Origin: JAJYKN01 sp035516155
Lineage (GTDB): Bacteria; Nitrospirota; UBA9217
DNA: 64,000 nt
Assembly: GCA_035516155.1 (NCBI GenBank)
Contig: DATJAP010000017.1
Span: forward strand, 13,286-77,285
Reading direction: 5' to 3'
Shown here: positions 1 to 9,696 of the stretch, piece by piece
Numbering within the stretch: position 1 is the first letter of the stretch
Layout of the letters: each line of letters begins with the position of its first letter
Program-made: the position numbers and the translations under genes
Notes under the pieces: model-generated
Databases searched by the model: none
Told to the model about the DNA's origin: nothing
The model's input: the letters and a program-made list of their open reading frames with translations, nothing else

Positions 1-1
1 C

Positions 2-1921
2 GTCATCCAGGCACTGCAGCTTATTTATGGCGGCCGAGACCGGTCCCTGCGGGAGAAGCCGGCGCTCAGAGCCCTCCATGCGCTTTCGCAAAAAGGGCTG
101 ATAACCTATCAGGAACAAGAGTATCTGTCAAAGGCATATGTTTTTCTGCGCACCATAGAGCACCGCATCCAGATTCTCGACGATCTCCAGACGCAGACAA
201 TGCCGTCTGATGCACAGAGTCTGAGATCGCTTGCGCGCCGTTCGGGATACCTTGAAGCCGGCAGGGAAACGGAGCTGCTGTTGAGGGACTATTCAGAGCA
301 TACCCAGAGGGTCCGGCGCATCTACGATGATCTGTTCGCCTTCACCGGTGAAGAGACGGCGGGAGGCGTTGTTGCCGGCGACTTCGGTCTATTGCTCGAT
401 CCCGACAGGACTGAGCAGGAAGCGCTAGCACTGTTTGAAAAGTACGGATTCCTCGATCCTGGAAAGGCATATCGCAACCTGATGCTGCTTCGGGAAGGCC
501 CGGCGTTTGTGCACCAGACACCCCGGAGCCTTAAACTGTTTCAGGAAATTTTCCCGCAGCTGTTTGCGGCAATTGTCTCTTCCACCGACCCTGACATGGC
601 GCTCAATCATCTGGAGTCGTTTCTTGCCGCGCAGGGGTCATGGGAAACATTTCAGTCCCTTATCAATATCGATGCCTCGGCGATAAAGGTGCTCGTCGCT
701 GTTTTTGCCAGCAGCGAATACCTGTCGCGGCTGCTGGTGAGCCGGCCCCTCTATCTCCAGAACATGCTGGAGTCCCACAAATTTTCCGGTGTCGGGACCA
801 TCAAGAGCTATATGGAGGGACTCAATGAGATGCTGGGTCACGAAAGGGGATTGCCGGAGAAACTAGACGCCCTCCGAAGATTCAAACACCTTGAAGAAAT
901 CAGGATTGGCATGGCAGACCTTCTGTCAGGGCTGAAGCTTACGGCCGTGTTGCATGAGTTGTCCAAACTGGCCGAGGCCTGTCTTGGTGCGGCGCTTAGA
1001 CTGGCGGCTGCTGAAACCGGACGGCTGTATGGCATCAGCATCTCTGTCGGAGGACTTGCCGTCATCGGTGTGGGAAAACTCGGTGGGAGAGAATTGACTT
1101 ACGGATCAGACCTCGATGTGCTCTTTGTATATTCCAATGATCGTGCAGGAGTTCCCCCTGCTGGTCTTTCCACGTTTGAGTACTACAGCAAAATGGCGGA
1201 GAAGATGATCGCTTATCTATCAACCATAACGCGTGAAGGTTTCGTCTTTCGCATGGATGCGAGATTGCGCCCTTCGGGTACCAAGGGCCCGCTTGTACAA
1301 AGCATCGAGGCCTTTAAATACCATTATACTTCCCAGGCTGAGACTTGGGAACTGCAGACCATGATGCGCGCGCGGTTCGTCGCAGGTGACCGTGCGGTAG
1401 GCGCAGCATTCTGCTCAGCGATACAGGAGCTGATCTATCGTGAAGCTGACAGGCCTGCTCTTGCCCGCGATATCCTCGCGATGCGCAGGAGGATGGAAGA
1501 GAAACTTGGAAGGCAAAGCGACTCTTATTACAATATAAAGCAGGGAGCGGGCGGAATAGTGGACATCGAGTTCCTGGTGCAGTTTTTCCAGCTTCTTCAT
1601 GGGAGGCGTCATCGAAGAGTCCGAATTCCAGGAACATACGACGCGCTGTGGGCACTAAAGAAAGAAAAGCTGCTTTCCGATGAAGAACACTCAGTTCTGC
1701 GACGAGCCTATTTGTTCCTGCTTCAATTGGAGAGCAGGATGCGGATTATCTCAAATGAGGCGACGAACAGGTTGAGCAAAAATCCAGAGGAACTCCGACT
1801 GCTCGCGCGTCGCATGGGGTATGCTGACGGAAAATTATCTGCAGGGCAGCAGCTTCTTAATGATTACGAAATCTTCACCAAACAGATAAGAACCATCTTT
1901 AATAATGTGCTTAAAGAATGA
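2..1921 (+). CDS. glnE: Glutamine synthetase adenylyltransferase/deadenylylase, 5' end outside window
   Basis: GlnE adds and removes AMP on glutamine synthetase in response to PII and glutamine. The reading frame is open from base 2, so the N-terminus lies outside the window; about 639 residues are present. The first residues carry the end of the N-terminal deadenylylase half (a GGRDRSLREK stretch, then an EHRIQ stretch near residue 55). The second, adenylyltransferase half follows, with the nucleotidyltransferase signature GGRELTYGSDLD and a downstream FRMDARLRPSG segment. The C-terminal helical region has DIEFLVQFFQLLHG. Full family members are about 950 residues. glnD, which uridylylates PII in the same cascade, lies at 48707-51310. 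No odd residues seen; identification is secure. Confidence 0.95.
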   Translation, partial: VIQALQLIYGGRDRSLREKPALRALHALSQKGLITYQEQEYLSKAYVFLRTIEHRIQILDDLQTQTMPSDAQSLRSLARRSGYLEAGRETELLLRDYSEHTQRVRRIYDDLFAFTGEETAGGVVAGDFGLLLDPDRTEQEALALFEKYGFLDPGKAYRNLMLLREGPAFVHQTPRSLKLFQEIFPQLFAAIVSSTDPDMALNHLESFLAAQGSWETFQSLINIDASAIKVLVAVFASSEYLSRLLVSRPLYLQNMLESHKFSGVGTIKSYMEGLNEMLGHERGLPEKLDALRRFKHLEEIRIGMADLLSGLKLTAVLHELSKLAEACLGAALRLAAAETGRLYGISISVGGLAVIGVGKLGGRELTYGSDLDVLFVYSNDRAGVPPAGLSTFEYYSKMAEKMIAYLSTITREGFVFRMDARLRPSGTKGPLVQSIEAFKYHYTSQAETWELQTMMRARFVAGDRAVGAAFCSAIQELIYREADRPALARDILAMRRRMEEKLGRQSDSYYNIKQGAGGIVDIEFLVQFFQLLHGRRHRRVRIPGTYDALWALKKEKLLSDEEHSVLRRAYLFLLQLESRMRIISNEATNRLSKNPEELRLLARRMGYADGKLSAGQQLLNDYEIFTKQIRTIFNNVLKE

Positions 1922-2197
1922 TGCAAAAAGCTCACCCCCGCAGCGTATACTCTAGCCTGCAGGAGTCCGAGGCAAGGAGCTGTTTGTCGTCGGGATCATT
2001 GGTGGCGTTCGTTGGGTTCGCCGTTGCTCTGCTTGTTTCCGGTGAAGCCTTTACCGGCCCGGTGTTTCAGGGTGAGGCAAAATAAGCGCCATCCCGAGAT
2101 GCGGTGCTGCCGCGATCGCCCCGATCGCCGGAAATTCCTGCAAATCAAAAAAGCCCTCTGATTATCTGGATTAGCGGACTTTTATTCGAGTTTTTTC
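1922..2197. other. Intergenic region after glnE with a doubtful 54-codon ORF
   Basis: No recognised gene. A short plus-strand ORF, 1921-2085, starts with an ATG that overlaps the glnE stop (TGATG). It would encode 54 residues with one hydrophobic stretch (SLVAFVGFAVALLVSG). Its overlap with glnE would allow translational coupling, but it resembles no family I know and may be chance. No convincing hairpin terminator for glnE was seen. Confidence 0.3.
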
Positions 2198-2237
2198 TTG
2201 ACAAAAAAGCGTAATAGAATATACTACGGCGTCGTAG
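2198..2237 (+). promoter_or_regulatory. sigma70-type promoter and overlapping palindrome upstream of the first ehr operon
   Basis: TTGACA at 2198-2203 and TATACT at 2220-2225 are separated by 16 bp. The start-site region carries an inverted repeat, CTACG (2224-2228) and CGTAG (2233-2237) with a 4-base gap. Its position over the -10 and the expected start point is where a repressor operator would sit. The leader to the first ehr gene is about 50 nt. The promoter is a direct match to consensus; the operator role is inference. Confidence 0.65.
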
Positions 2238-2284
2238 CACGGTTTTGAAAACCCGATTTTTGACAGAGCGAGAAATTTTTTAAG

Positions 2285-4276
2285 ATGGAAACGGAACAAC
2301 TTCTTTTTTTTTGTATTGTATTGTTTGCTGTGGGAGCCCTCAGTGCACTTGTCCCGGTCAAGACTTTCAGATTCATACCTTATCTTTTCTCACTCGCTGG
2401 TTCGCTCACCTTCCTTTTTCTAGGACTGATTCTCACTGGAATTACGCCGGTATCCTACCAGGCTTTGTCCTCATCATCGATATTCGAATTTTCCCTTCGA
2501 GGAGACGCACTAGCTGGTTTTTTCATTATTACCATCTCCCTGGTCGCATCGGCGGTTTCCGTGTATTCCATTGGCTTCACGCGCAACTCGGTTTACGCGA
2601 GTCTTTCCGGTTTTTTTATAAATGTTCTGATATTGAGCCTGTATGCAGTCGTGCTGTCCGCGAACCTCTTCACTTTCCTGATCTCCTGGGAAACGATGGC
2701 GATTGCATCCTATTTTCTCGTAACACTCGACCGGAGCGAGGAAGCGTCACGCGCGGGCCTCTTCTACGCCGTCATGACCCATATCGGCACAGCATTTATC
2801 ATTGCGCTTTTCTTTATACTCTACCGGGCCACCAACAGAATGGATTTTGAAGGAATGAAGGCTGGTATTACTGCCATGCCGACAGCGGTCAAGACGATTA
2901 TCTTTATTTTCGCTCTTATCGGTTTTGGAACGAAGGCGGGCATCGTTCCACTTCACACCTGGATTCCCCGCGCATACACGGTCGTGCCTCCTCACGTTGC
3001 CGCATTGATGTCCGGCCTCATGGTCAAAATGGGCATTTATGGCTTCCTCCGGATATCCTTTGATGTCCTGGGCCAGGGTCCCGAGTGGTGGGGAATCACA
3101 GTCATCTCCGTCGGTGCGGTTTCGGCGTTACTGGGGATCCTCTATGGCATCATCGAAAACGATCTGAAACGCTTTCTGGCTTACTCCAGCGTTGAAAATG
3201 TCGGTATTATCCTGCTTGGCATTGGTGCCTCCATGATGTTCAAGAGTAACGGACTCGCGGCATTATCATCCCTTGCTCTGACTGCAGCGCTTTTTCATGT
3301 GCTGAATCATGCGCTTTTCAAAGGCGTCCTTTTTCTTGGCGCTGGATCGATCATCCACAGCTCGGGCACGGGAAATATGGAGCACATGGGCGGACTGCTA
3401 AAGCGCATGCCCGTGACCGGGTTGTTTTTCCTAAGTGGTGCACTCTCCATCTGTGCGCTTCCGCCGTTCAACGGATTTGTGAGTGAATGGCTGACCTACC
3501 AGGCACTTCTGCTCGGATATCAATCTCCTTCTATAACGGCCAAAATCGTGTCACCGCTCGGAGGAGCCGCTCTTGCTCTCACCGGCGCTATTGCGGCGGC
3601 AGGGTTTGTGAAGGCTTTCGGTATTACCCTTCTCGGTGCGCCGCGAAGTGATAAGTCGCGGGATGCAGAGGAAGTTTCGTTTTCTATGTTGGCCGGCATG
3701 GCGATTCTTGCAGTTCCCTGTCTTGTGTTCGGCCTTATCCCCGGCCCGGCGTTATCGCTTCTGATGCCCGCGGTGTATCTTCTGACAGGTGCGTCAACCA
3801 CGCTGGAGCACCACGGTGTGTTAGGTATCGGCCAGACATCGGCTGCACTGTCACCAATAGGCATGCTTGTTACCATGATCGTCATGATGATCGCGGTCCT
3901 GGTGTTCATCAGAATAAGGGGTGGGAAAAGAAAGATTGTTTACGCCGATTCATGGGATTGCGGCATATCGGGGCTCACACCGCGGATGCAGTACACGGCC
4001 ACAGCCTTTACCAAACCTATCCGGATCATTTACAAGCGTATTTACCTCCCGAGCCGTGACATAAAAGTACAATATTTTCTAAAACCCTTCTTCGTCAAAT
4101 CCATACGCTACGGAGGCGAGATTACGCCTTTCTTTGAACGTTATGTTTACGAACCAGCTACCCGGTTCATTCAAGCCGTTGCCAGCAAGGCCAAGCTCCT
4201 GCAGTCGGGCAGTCTGAATTTGTATCTTGCATATATACTAATAACCCTGATTTTGCTTTTGATTTTTGCAACCTAA
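2285..4276 (+). CDS. Ehr complex 1, HyfB-like proton-translocating membrane subunit (EhrA)
   Basis: A 663-residue antiporter-like subunit of the NuoL/M/N (Mrp antiporter) family, closest in layout to hydrogenase-4 HyfB. It is hydrophobic throughout, with about 14-16 membrane segments. The conserved core includes FGTKAGIVPLHTWIPRAY, the AYSSVENVG segment and LPPFNGFVSEWLTYQ. The C-terminus has the HyfB-type DSWDCG...RMQYTATAF motif, then a soluble stretch and a last membrane helix. It should conduct protons or sodium ions across the inner membrane as part of the complex encoded by the next five genes. It is first in the operon, behind the promoter at 2198. Family certain; the name EhrA comes from the operon match. 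Confidence 0.9.
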   Translation: METEQLLFFCIVLFAVGALSALVPVKTFRFIPYLFSLAGSLTFLFLGLILTGITPVSYQALSSSSIFEFSLRGDALAGFFIITISLVASAVSVYSIGFTRNSVYASLSGFFINVLILSLYAVVLSANLFTFLISWETMAIASYFLVTLDRSEEASRAGLFYAVMTHIGTAFIIALFFILYRATNRMDFEGMKAGITAMPTAVKTIIFIFALIGFGTKAGIVPLHTWIPRAYTVVPPHVAALMSGLMVKMGIYGFLRISFDVLGQGPEWWGITVISVGAVSALLGILYGIIENDLKRFLAYSSVENVGIILLGIGASMMFKSNGLAALSSLALTAALFHVLNHALFKGVLFLGAGSIIHSSGTGNMEHMGGLLKRMPVTGLFFLSGALSICALPPFNGFVSEWLTYQALLLGYQSPSITAKIVSPLGGAALALTGAIAAAGFVKAFGITLLGAPRSDKSRDAEEVSFSMLAGMAILAVPCLVFGLIPGPALSLLMPAVYLLTGASTTLEHHGVLGIGQTSAALSPIGMLVTMIVMMIAVLVFIRIRGGKRKIVYADSWDCGISGLTPRMQYTATAFTKPIRIIYKRIYLPSRDIKVQYFLKPFFVKSIRYGGEITPFFERYVYEPATRFIQAVASKAKLLQSGSLNLYLAYILITLILLLIFAT

Positions 4277-4293
4277 AAACAGGGTTAAGGAGC

Positions 4294-5247
4294 ATGAGTT
4301 TCTGGAAGGCGTCAATTGAGCGCGATACCATGGGATATCTCCAATTTCTCATAATAATTCTGTTCTCGCCGCTGGTGAATGGAATGATCAAGAAACTGAA
4401 GACGAACATGCAGGGCCGTGTCGGCCCCGGCGTGCTGCAGCCCTACTATGACCTCCTTCGGCTCCTGAAGAAGGATATGGTCGTCTCTACAACCACATCC
4501 TGGCTTTTCAAAGCCACGCCGTACATTGTGTTTACGGCGACTGCTACGGCCGCCGTCATTGTCCCGGTTCTGTCAACGGAATCGCCCTACAGCATGATGG
4601 GAGACGTTATCACTCTGATCTATCTGCTCGCGCTGGGCCGGTTTTTCATGGCCCTTGGGGGACTCGATGCTGGCACGGGTTTCGGGGGCGAGGGGAGCAG
4701 CAGGGAAATGACGGTCGCCATTCTGGTGGAGCCCATGATGATGCTTGCGCTCTTTACCGCCGCTATATCGGCCGGCTCCACGAACATTGTGCTTATCGCC
4801 ACGGTCCATCCCGCAGCTTTTTCACCGTCGCACTTGCTCGCGCTAACCGCTTTTATCGTGGCGATCGTTGCAGAGACGGGCAGGGTGCCGGTTGATAACC
4901 CCGACACCCATCTCGAACTCACCATGATTCACGAAGGCATGATTCTTGAATATTCCGGACGGTATCTGGCGCTCATGGAGTGGGCGCATTACATGAAACA
5001 GATGATACTGTTTACACTCGCAATCGATATTTTCTTTCCGCTGGGAATTGCACAATCCGGGAATCCAGCGACGCTCGCTGCGGCCGTCGCGGTTTATGCT
5101 GCGAAAGTAACCGGGATGACGCTCTTGATGGCGCTTGTTGAGTCATCACGGGCAAAAATGCGGTTCTTTCAGCTGCCGTCTCTCCTGGGCGGAGCGTTTG
5201 TTCTTGCGTTTTTGTCGCTCGTAACGCATATCATGATGGGGAAGTAA
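4294..5247 (+). CDS. Ehr complex 1, HyfC/NuoH-like membrane subunit (EhrB)
   Basis: A 317-residue NuoH/HyfC-type subunit that links the peripheral arm to the ion-pumping arm. Family motifs are clear: a QGRVGPGVLQPYYDLLRLLKKD loop near the N-terminus, GSSREMT in the middle and ETGRVPVDNPDTHLELTMIH, the conserved acidic loop. About eight membrane helices are visible. The start is an ATG with TAAGGA just upstream, 17 nt after the previous stop. The paralogue in operon 2 (11759-12703) aligns throughout but differs at roughly half the positions by eye. Confidence 0.92.
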   Translation: MSFWKASIERDTMGYLQFLIIILFSPLVNGMIKKLKTNMQGRVGPGVLQPYYDLLRLLKKDMVVSTTTSWLFKATPYIVFTATATAAVIVPVLSTESPYSMMGDVITLIYLLALGRFFMALGGLDAGTGFGGEGSSREMTVAILVEPMMMLALFTAAISAGSTNIVLIATVHPAAFSPSHLLALTAFIVAIVAETGRVPVDNPDTHLELTMIHEGMILEYSGRYLALMEWAHYMKQMILFTLAIDIFFPLGIAQSGNPATLAAAVAVYAAKVTGMTLLMALVESSRAKMRFFQLPSLLGGAFVLAFLSLVTHIMMGK

Positions 5248-5290
5248 CGTCGTGCAATGCACGACGATTAAACAATTGGAACGGTGAGCC

Positions 5291-5950
5291 GTGAAATCCT
5301 GGATCGAGGCTTTTTCCATTATTGATTTTATCTCCGTCGGCATTCTCCTGACAGCTGTGATCTTAAATGCCTTCAAGAGCATCGAGTCTTACGTGAAATC
5401 GTATACTGTCAACTCTTGGCTTCTCGCGGGCCTCATCGCCGTTGTCGCGGTCCTTGTGGGAGAAACCCACCTCTATATAGCGGCTCTCTTGACCTTGGCA
5501 ACCAAGGGAATTATCATCCCGCTTTTCCTGCGTGGGATCGTGCGCCGGATGAGGGTCACCCATGAGATCCAGCCCTACCTCAGTAACTCTCTTTCCCTGG
5601 CCATTTCCGGGGTCCTGGTAGCCGTTGTTTATGCTTCGCTGAAGGAGGGGATTTTTATCACCGGTTTTTCAAAAAACGTGCTCCAGATTTCTATCGCCGT
5701 TATTCTCATCAGCCTCTTCGTCATGATTACCCGGAAGAAGGCTTTGACGCAGGCCATCGGCCTTCTGTTCATGGAGAATGGTCTCTTTCTCGCGGGGTTC
5801 TCTTTGACATTCGGTATGCCGACGATGATAGAACTCGGTGTGCTTTTCGATATGCTCATGGGTGTCATCATTCTGGGCATTTTTGCCATTCAGATAAAAC
5901 GGGCTTTTGCTTCTGCTGATCTGGATAAACTGACGGTGTTAAAAGGATAG
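5291..5950 (+). CDS. Ehr complex 1, HyfE-like membrane subunit (EhrC)
   Basis: A 219-residue membrane protein of the HyfE family; part of it resembles NuoK. It has about seven membrane helices and the conserved stretch ITRKKALTQAIGLLFMENG, followed by MIELGVLFDMLMG, both typical of HyfE. The start is GTG, 43 nt after the EhrB stop. It probably contributes one of the conserved acidic membrane residues (Glu in FMENG) of the proton path. The operon 2 counterpart (12794-13459) is colinear and of almost the same length (221 residues). Confidence 0.88.
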   Translation: MKSWIEAFSIIDFISVGILLTAVILNAFKSIESYVKSYTVNSWLLAGLIAVVAVLVGETHLYIAALLTLATKGIIIPLFLRGIVRRMRVTHEIQPYLSNSLSLAISGVLVAVVYASLKEGIFITGFSKNVLQISIAVILISLFVMITRKKALTQAIGLLFMENGLFLAGFSLTFGMPTMIELGVLFDMLMGVIILGIFAIQIKRAFASADLDKLTVLKG

Positions 5951-5967
5951 CTCAGAGTTCAGGGCAG

Positions 5968-7467
5968 GTGAGGGTTTACGTGCTTTTTATACTGATCATA
6001 CCACTCATTACCGCTGTTGTTTGTTATAACATAACGAAGCCTCGCGTTGTTGGCTATGTGAGCCTTGGAGGAACGACTGCGCTTGCGGTGGCCGCATCCC
6101 CGGCCATTGCTTTGTCACTGTCAGGAACCGTATCGGCGCTGGGCGACACTTTCTCCATGGACGCCCTTTCGGGATACATCATGGCCCTCGTGATTCTCCT
6201 GAGCCTTGCTTCAGCTGCCTATTCCATCAGTTACCTTGAGCATGAATACGATGCCGGATTGACCAATGTCCGTGGCGTCAGGACTTATTACGGACTGTTC
6301 CATCTTTTTATCTTTACCATGCTCCTGGTAACCATGGCGAACAACCTCGCCATTATGTGGATCGGCATAGAGGCCACCACCATCGTATCGGCCCTTCTCA
6401 TCGGCCTCGGCTTCCATAAGCGTCCGCTGGCCGTCGAAGCGGCATGGAAATATATCATCCTCTGCACCGTGGGAATCACGTTTGCCCTGCTTGGGACCTT
6501 TATCGCCTACTACGCGTCGACAGCGGTAATAGGGACCGAGGGAGCGCTAAACTGGACCACGCTCAGGGATATGGCACACCGCATGAACCCCGAGACCATG
6601 AAACTCGCTTTCATCTTCGTTCTCGTGGGATACGGGACCAAAGCCGGGCTGGCACCGGTGCACAACTGGTTGCCTGATGCTCACAGCCAGGCGCCGAGCC
6701 CCATCAGCGCGCTACTCTCCGGGATTCTGCTGAACACGGCGTTTTATGGGATTATGCGCTTCGTTTCGATAGTAGAGCCATCGACGGGCAGCGACTTCAC
6801 TGGTCATCTACTGATTCTCTTCGGGCTGATCTCTATTGCCATTTCAGCCATCTTTATTCTCGTGCAGGAAAACTATAAGCGGCTTCTCGCTTACAGCAGC
6901 ATCGAACACATGGGAATCATTTCGCTCGGCATTGGCATCGGCGGCCCAGTGGGGATCTATGGGGCGCTGCTGCATGTCCTGAACCATGCGCTGTCCAAAC
7001 CGCTGATGTTCTTCGCATCGGGCAAGATACAATCCCGGTTCGGGACCACGAATATCGCGAATGTGAATGGAGTCCTGTCGTCTATGCCGCTGCTCGGGAC
7101 GTTGACCTTTATCGGGGCATTGTCGTTGTCAGGCACACCTCCTTTCAACATATTTGTGAGCGAGTTTACGGTCCTGAAAGCAGGTGTTGACCGCGGGTTA
7201 TGGCCCGTGGTGGTGCTTTTTCTGATATTCGTGGTAATCGTGTTCTACGGCGTGTTGTTGGGCTTCGGAAAAATGCTTTTCGGCAGGCCCGGTGACGGCG
7301 CAGCAGCTCAGGCCGAACATCATCCCGGGAGGGGTGGTGCGAGTGAATGGCTGGCCAACGCCGTGATGATATTCATGGCTGTAATGGTTATCGCGCTGGG
7401 TTTTAAAGTCCCCACTGTTATTGATGAAACCATAAGAACCTGTGTGCAGGTTCTTGGAGCAAAGTAA
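5968..7467 (+). CDS. Ehr complex 1, HyfF-like proton-translocating membrane subunit (EhrD)
   Basis: A 499-residue antiporter-like subunit, a second NuoL/M/N paralogue next to the HyfB-like one. Core motifs are GYGTKAGLAPVHNWLPDAHSQAPSPISALLSG, read in two parts, AYSSIEHMG and SGTPPFNIFVSEF. The length fits HyfF. GTG start, with AGGGCAG very close upstream; a second GTG four codons in is a possible alternative. The stop overlaps the next start by one base (TAATG), so translation of this subunit and the catalytic-like subunit is probably coupled. Confidence 0.9.
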   Translation: MRVYVLFILIIPLITAVVCYNITKPRVVGYVSLGGTTALAVAASPAIALSLSGTVSALGDTFSMDALSGYIMALVILLSLASAAYSISYLEHEYDAGLTNVRGVRTYYGLFHLFIFTMLLVTMANNLAIMWIGIEATTIVSALLIGLGFHKRPLAVEAAWKYIILCTVGITFALLGTFIAYYASTAVIGTEGALNWTTLRDMAHRMNPETMKLAFIFVLVGYGTKAGLAPVHNWLPDAHSQAPSPISALLSGILLNTAFYGIMRFVSIVEPSTGSDFTGHLLILFGLISIAISAIFILVQENYKRLLAYSSIEHMGIISLGIGIGGPVGIYGALLHVLNHALSKPLMFFASGKIQSRFGTTNIANVNGVLSSMPLLGTLTFIGALSLSGTPPFNIFVSEFTVLKAGVDRGLWPVVVLFLIFVVIVFYGVLLGFGKMLFGRPGDGAAAQAEHHPGRGGASEWLANAVMIFMAVMVIALGFKVPTVIDETIRTCVQVLGAK

Positions 7468-9035
7468 TGGAGAGAATTCGTAAAAAAGCGGTGAAAACCT
7501 GGGAATACCTGAATGAGTCTTCCTTTGAAGTCAGGATGGACGATTTCAAGGATGTCTGCCGTCATTTGTATGAAGACCTGCATGCAATCCTGCGGGTCAT
7601 GTTTGCTTGCGATGAGCGTGAGAAAGATGGCTTGTTCAGGATTTATACTGTATTCGACTTGCCCGGTCACGATCGTTTTTTTATCATAGTTCTTCCGGTG
7701 CGGGAATCAGATCACCGTTTCCCTTCCTTGACACAGACCATCCCTGCAGCTCACTGGTACGAACGGGAGATCAGCGATCTGTTCGGGCTGTCGCCGCAGG
7801 GTCATCCCGATGGACGAAGGCTGGTCTTTCATGAGGCTTTTCCCGCCAATTCCCATCCACTTCGCAAGGATTGGAGCATGTCCGAAACGGATAAACAGGA
7901 ATGGGGAGGAGGAACAACGATCAAGGTCCCCCATCCGTTCATGGAGGTTTCGGGAGAAGGGATTGTCGAGATTCCGGTTGGACCGGTGCATGCAGGCATC
8001 ATCGAGCCAGGCCACTTCCGGTTCAGCGCCATCGGGGAGACAATCTTTTATCTCGAGCCGCGGCTGTTCTATACCCATAAAGGCACGGAAAAACATTTCG
8101 AGACACTGGCATTCCCTGATGGAGTGAAATTGGCCGAACGGGTATCAGGGACCTCATCCTTTGCTCACGGAGTTGCTTACTGCATGGCCGTCGAGCGCAT
8201 GCTGGGGATCGCTATCACGGAAAAAGCATCTGCCGTGAGAACACTTGTTCTTGAGCTGGAACGCATTTATAACCATATCGGCGATATTGGAAATATGTGC
8301 GCGGGGACGGCGCTTAATCTGGGCTACATGAAAGGCGCCGCTATTAAGGAACGGCTCATGCAATTGAACGAGATCCTCACCGGGAGCAGGTACCTTCGCG
8401 GTTTGAACGTCGTCGGTGGTGTAACGAAAGATGTTTTTAAGCAGGCCGATGATATTCTCAAAACACTCGATGTCACAACACGTGGTTACAAGGTACTTAT
8501 GGAACTCCTGCTCGGATCGGTTTCTCATATCGAACGTCTTGAGAACACGGGGAAACTTTCGAAAGACATCGCACGCAAGCTTGGCGTCACCGGTGTGGCA
8601 GGACGGGCCTCTGGTCTCTCGGATGATCTGAGGAAGTCCCATCCCCATCTACTCTACGACCGCTTAATTTTTGAGGCCCATACCCATGAAAAAGGAGACG
8701 TGCTCGCGCGCATGATGATCAGAGCCGAGGAAACAGAATGTTCCCTTTCCATAATCCAAGCTCTTCTTGAAAGCGGCTACAAGGGCGACTTAACCGTTCC
8801 CTTGAAAACTGCGCCTCCCTTTGCCTCTGCGCTGGGTTACGTGGAAGCGCCGAGAGGGTCCCTATTCTACTGGGTGATGGCAGGCAAGAATGGCAAGCCG
8901 CTCCGGGTTAAGCTCCGTTCTCCATCGTACTGCAACTGGCCGGCTGTGCCGTTTGCAGTCCATGGCAACATTGTCCCCGACTTCCCACTTTGCAACAAAA
9001 GCTTCAACTTGTCCTACTCGGGGACCGATATGTAG
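7467..9035 (+). CDS. Ehr complex 1, HyfG-like large subunit without NiFe ligands (EhrL)
   Basis: A 522-residue fusion of a NuoC-like domain (about residues 20-150, with HWYEREISDLFGL and HPLRKDW) and a NuoD/hydrogenase large-subunit domain (about 160-522). In NiFe hydrogenases of group 4 the large subunit has CxxC in the RxCGIC motif and CxxC at the C-terminus. Here the first site reads RVSGTSSFAH, with S227 and S230, and the last reads SFNLSYSGTD, with S516 and G519. All four nickel ligands are gone, so no NiFe centre can form. The fold looks intact, so the protein is probably a structural or redox-driven coupling subunit, as in complex I NuoD. This is the hallmark of the Ehr family. Confidence 0.9.
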   Translation: MERIRKKAVKTWEYLNESSFEVRMDDFKDVCRHLYEDLHAILRVMFACDEREKDGLFRIYTVFDLPGHDRFFIIVLPVRESDHRFPSLTQTIPAAHWYEREISDLFGLSPQGHPDGRRLVFHEAFPANSHPLRKDWSMSETDKQEWGGGTTIKVPHPFMEVSGEGIVEIPVGPVHAGIIEPGHFRFSAIGETIFYLEPRLFYTHKGTEKHFETLAFPDGVKLAERVSGTSSFAHGVAYCMAVERMLGIAITEKASAVRTLVLELERIYNHIGDIGNMCAGTALNLGYMKGAAIKERLMQLNEILTGSRYLRGLNVVGGVTKDVFKQADDILKTLDVTTRGYKVLMELLLGSVSHIERLENTGKLSKDIARKLGVTGVAGRASGLSDDLRKSHPHLLYDRLIFEAHTHEKGDVLARMMIRAEETECSLSIIQALLESGYKGDLTVPLKTAPPFASALGYVEAPRGSLFYWVMAGKNGKPLRVKLRSPSYCNWPAVPFAVHGNIVPDFPLCNKSFNLSYSGTDM

Positions 9036-9092
9036 GGAGCATAGAGGGTACACTAACTGCAGGCTGTAAGATATGGAACTGCAATTAAGAAT

Positions 9093-9617
9093 ATGATAAA
9101 AGAAATTTTAAAAAACGTTTTTTTGAAAAAACAAGCCATCCAGTTTCCTGAAGGATTCAATATATCTCCCGAGCAGACGGTGAAGATTGTTGACTTTCAG
9201 AAAAAGGTTGATACAATCTTCCATAGGTCGCTGCGTATCAGGCAGGTTGATGCAGGTTCGTGCAATGCCTGTGAATGGGAATGCACGGCGCTTATGAACC
9301 CGATTTACGACATCCAACGGTTCGGCATCGACTTTGTCGCTTCACCGAGACATGCCGATATGCTTCTTGTGACCGGTCCGGTATCCCGCCAGATGGAGCT
9401 TGCGTTAAAGAGGACTGCACTTGCGACCCCGGAACCGAGGCTCATCGTGGCTTGCGGCGACTGTGCAAAAGATGGCGGTATATATAAAGGAAGCTACGCG
9501 GTCACGAACGGCGTGGCAAACGTCATCCCCGTGGACGCCGTTATTCCCGGATGTCCGCCAACGCCGACAGCAATCATCTTGGCGCTTGCCGAACTCATCG
9601 ACAAGGTTGCACGATGA
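9093..9617 (+). CDS. Ehr complex 1, HyfI/NuoB-like iron-sulfur small subunit (EhrS)
   Basis: A 174-residue NuoB/HyfI-type subunit that holds one [4Fe-4S] cluster at the interface with the large subunit. The cluster ligands are retained: C57 and C60 in GSCNACE, C124 in CGDC and C154 in PGCPPTP. C64 and C121 are additional. Unlike the large subunit, this one has kept its cofactor site, so electron transfer may still occur. No separate ferredoxin-like subunit (HyfA or HyfH) is encoded in the operon, which leaves the electron donor unknown. Confidence 0.9.
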   Translation: MIKEILKNVFLKKQAIQFPEGFNISPEQTVKIVDFQKKVDTIFHRSLRIRQVDAGSCNACEWECTALMNPIYDIQRFGIDFVASPRHADMLLVTGPVSRQMELALKRTALATPEPRLIVACGDCAKDGGIYKGSYAVTNGVANVIPVDAVIPGCPPTPTAIILALAELIDKVAR

Positions 9618-9696
9618 ACTGATTACGCAGTTATAGTATGTCATGAACTGATTGGTTTCAGCTTGAAGATGCTAGAATGACCAGGGAGGTTAGGGC

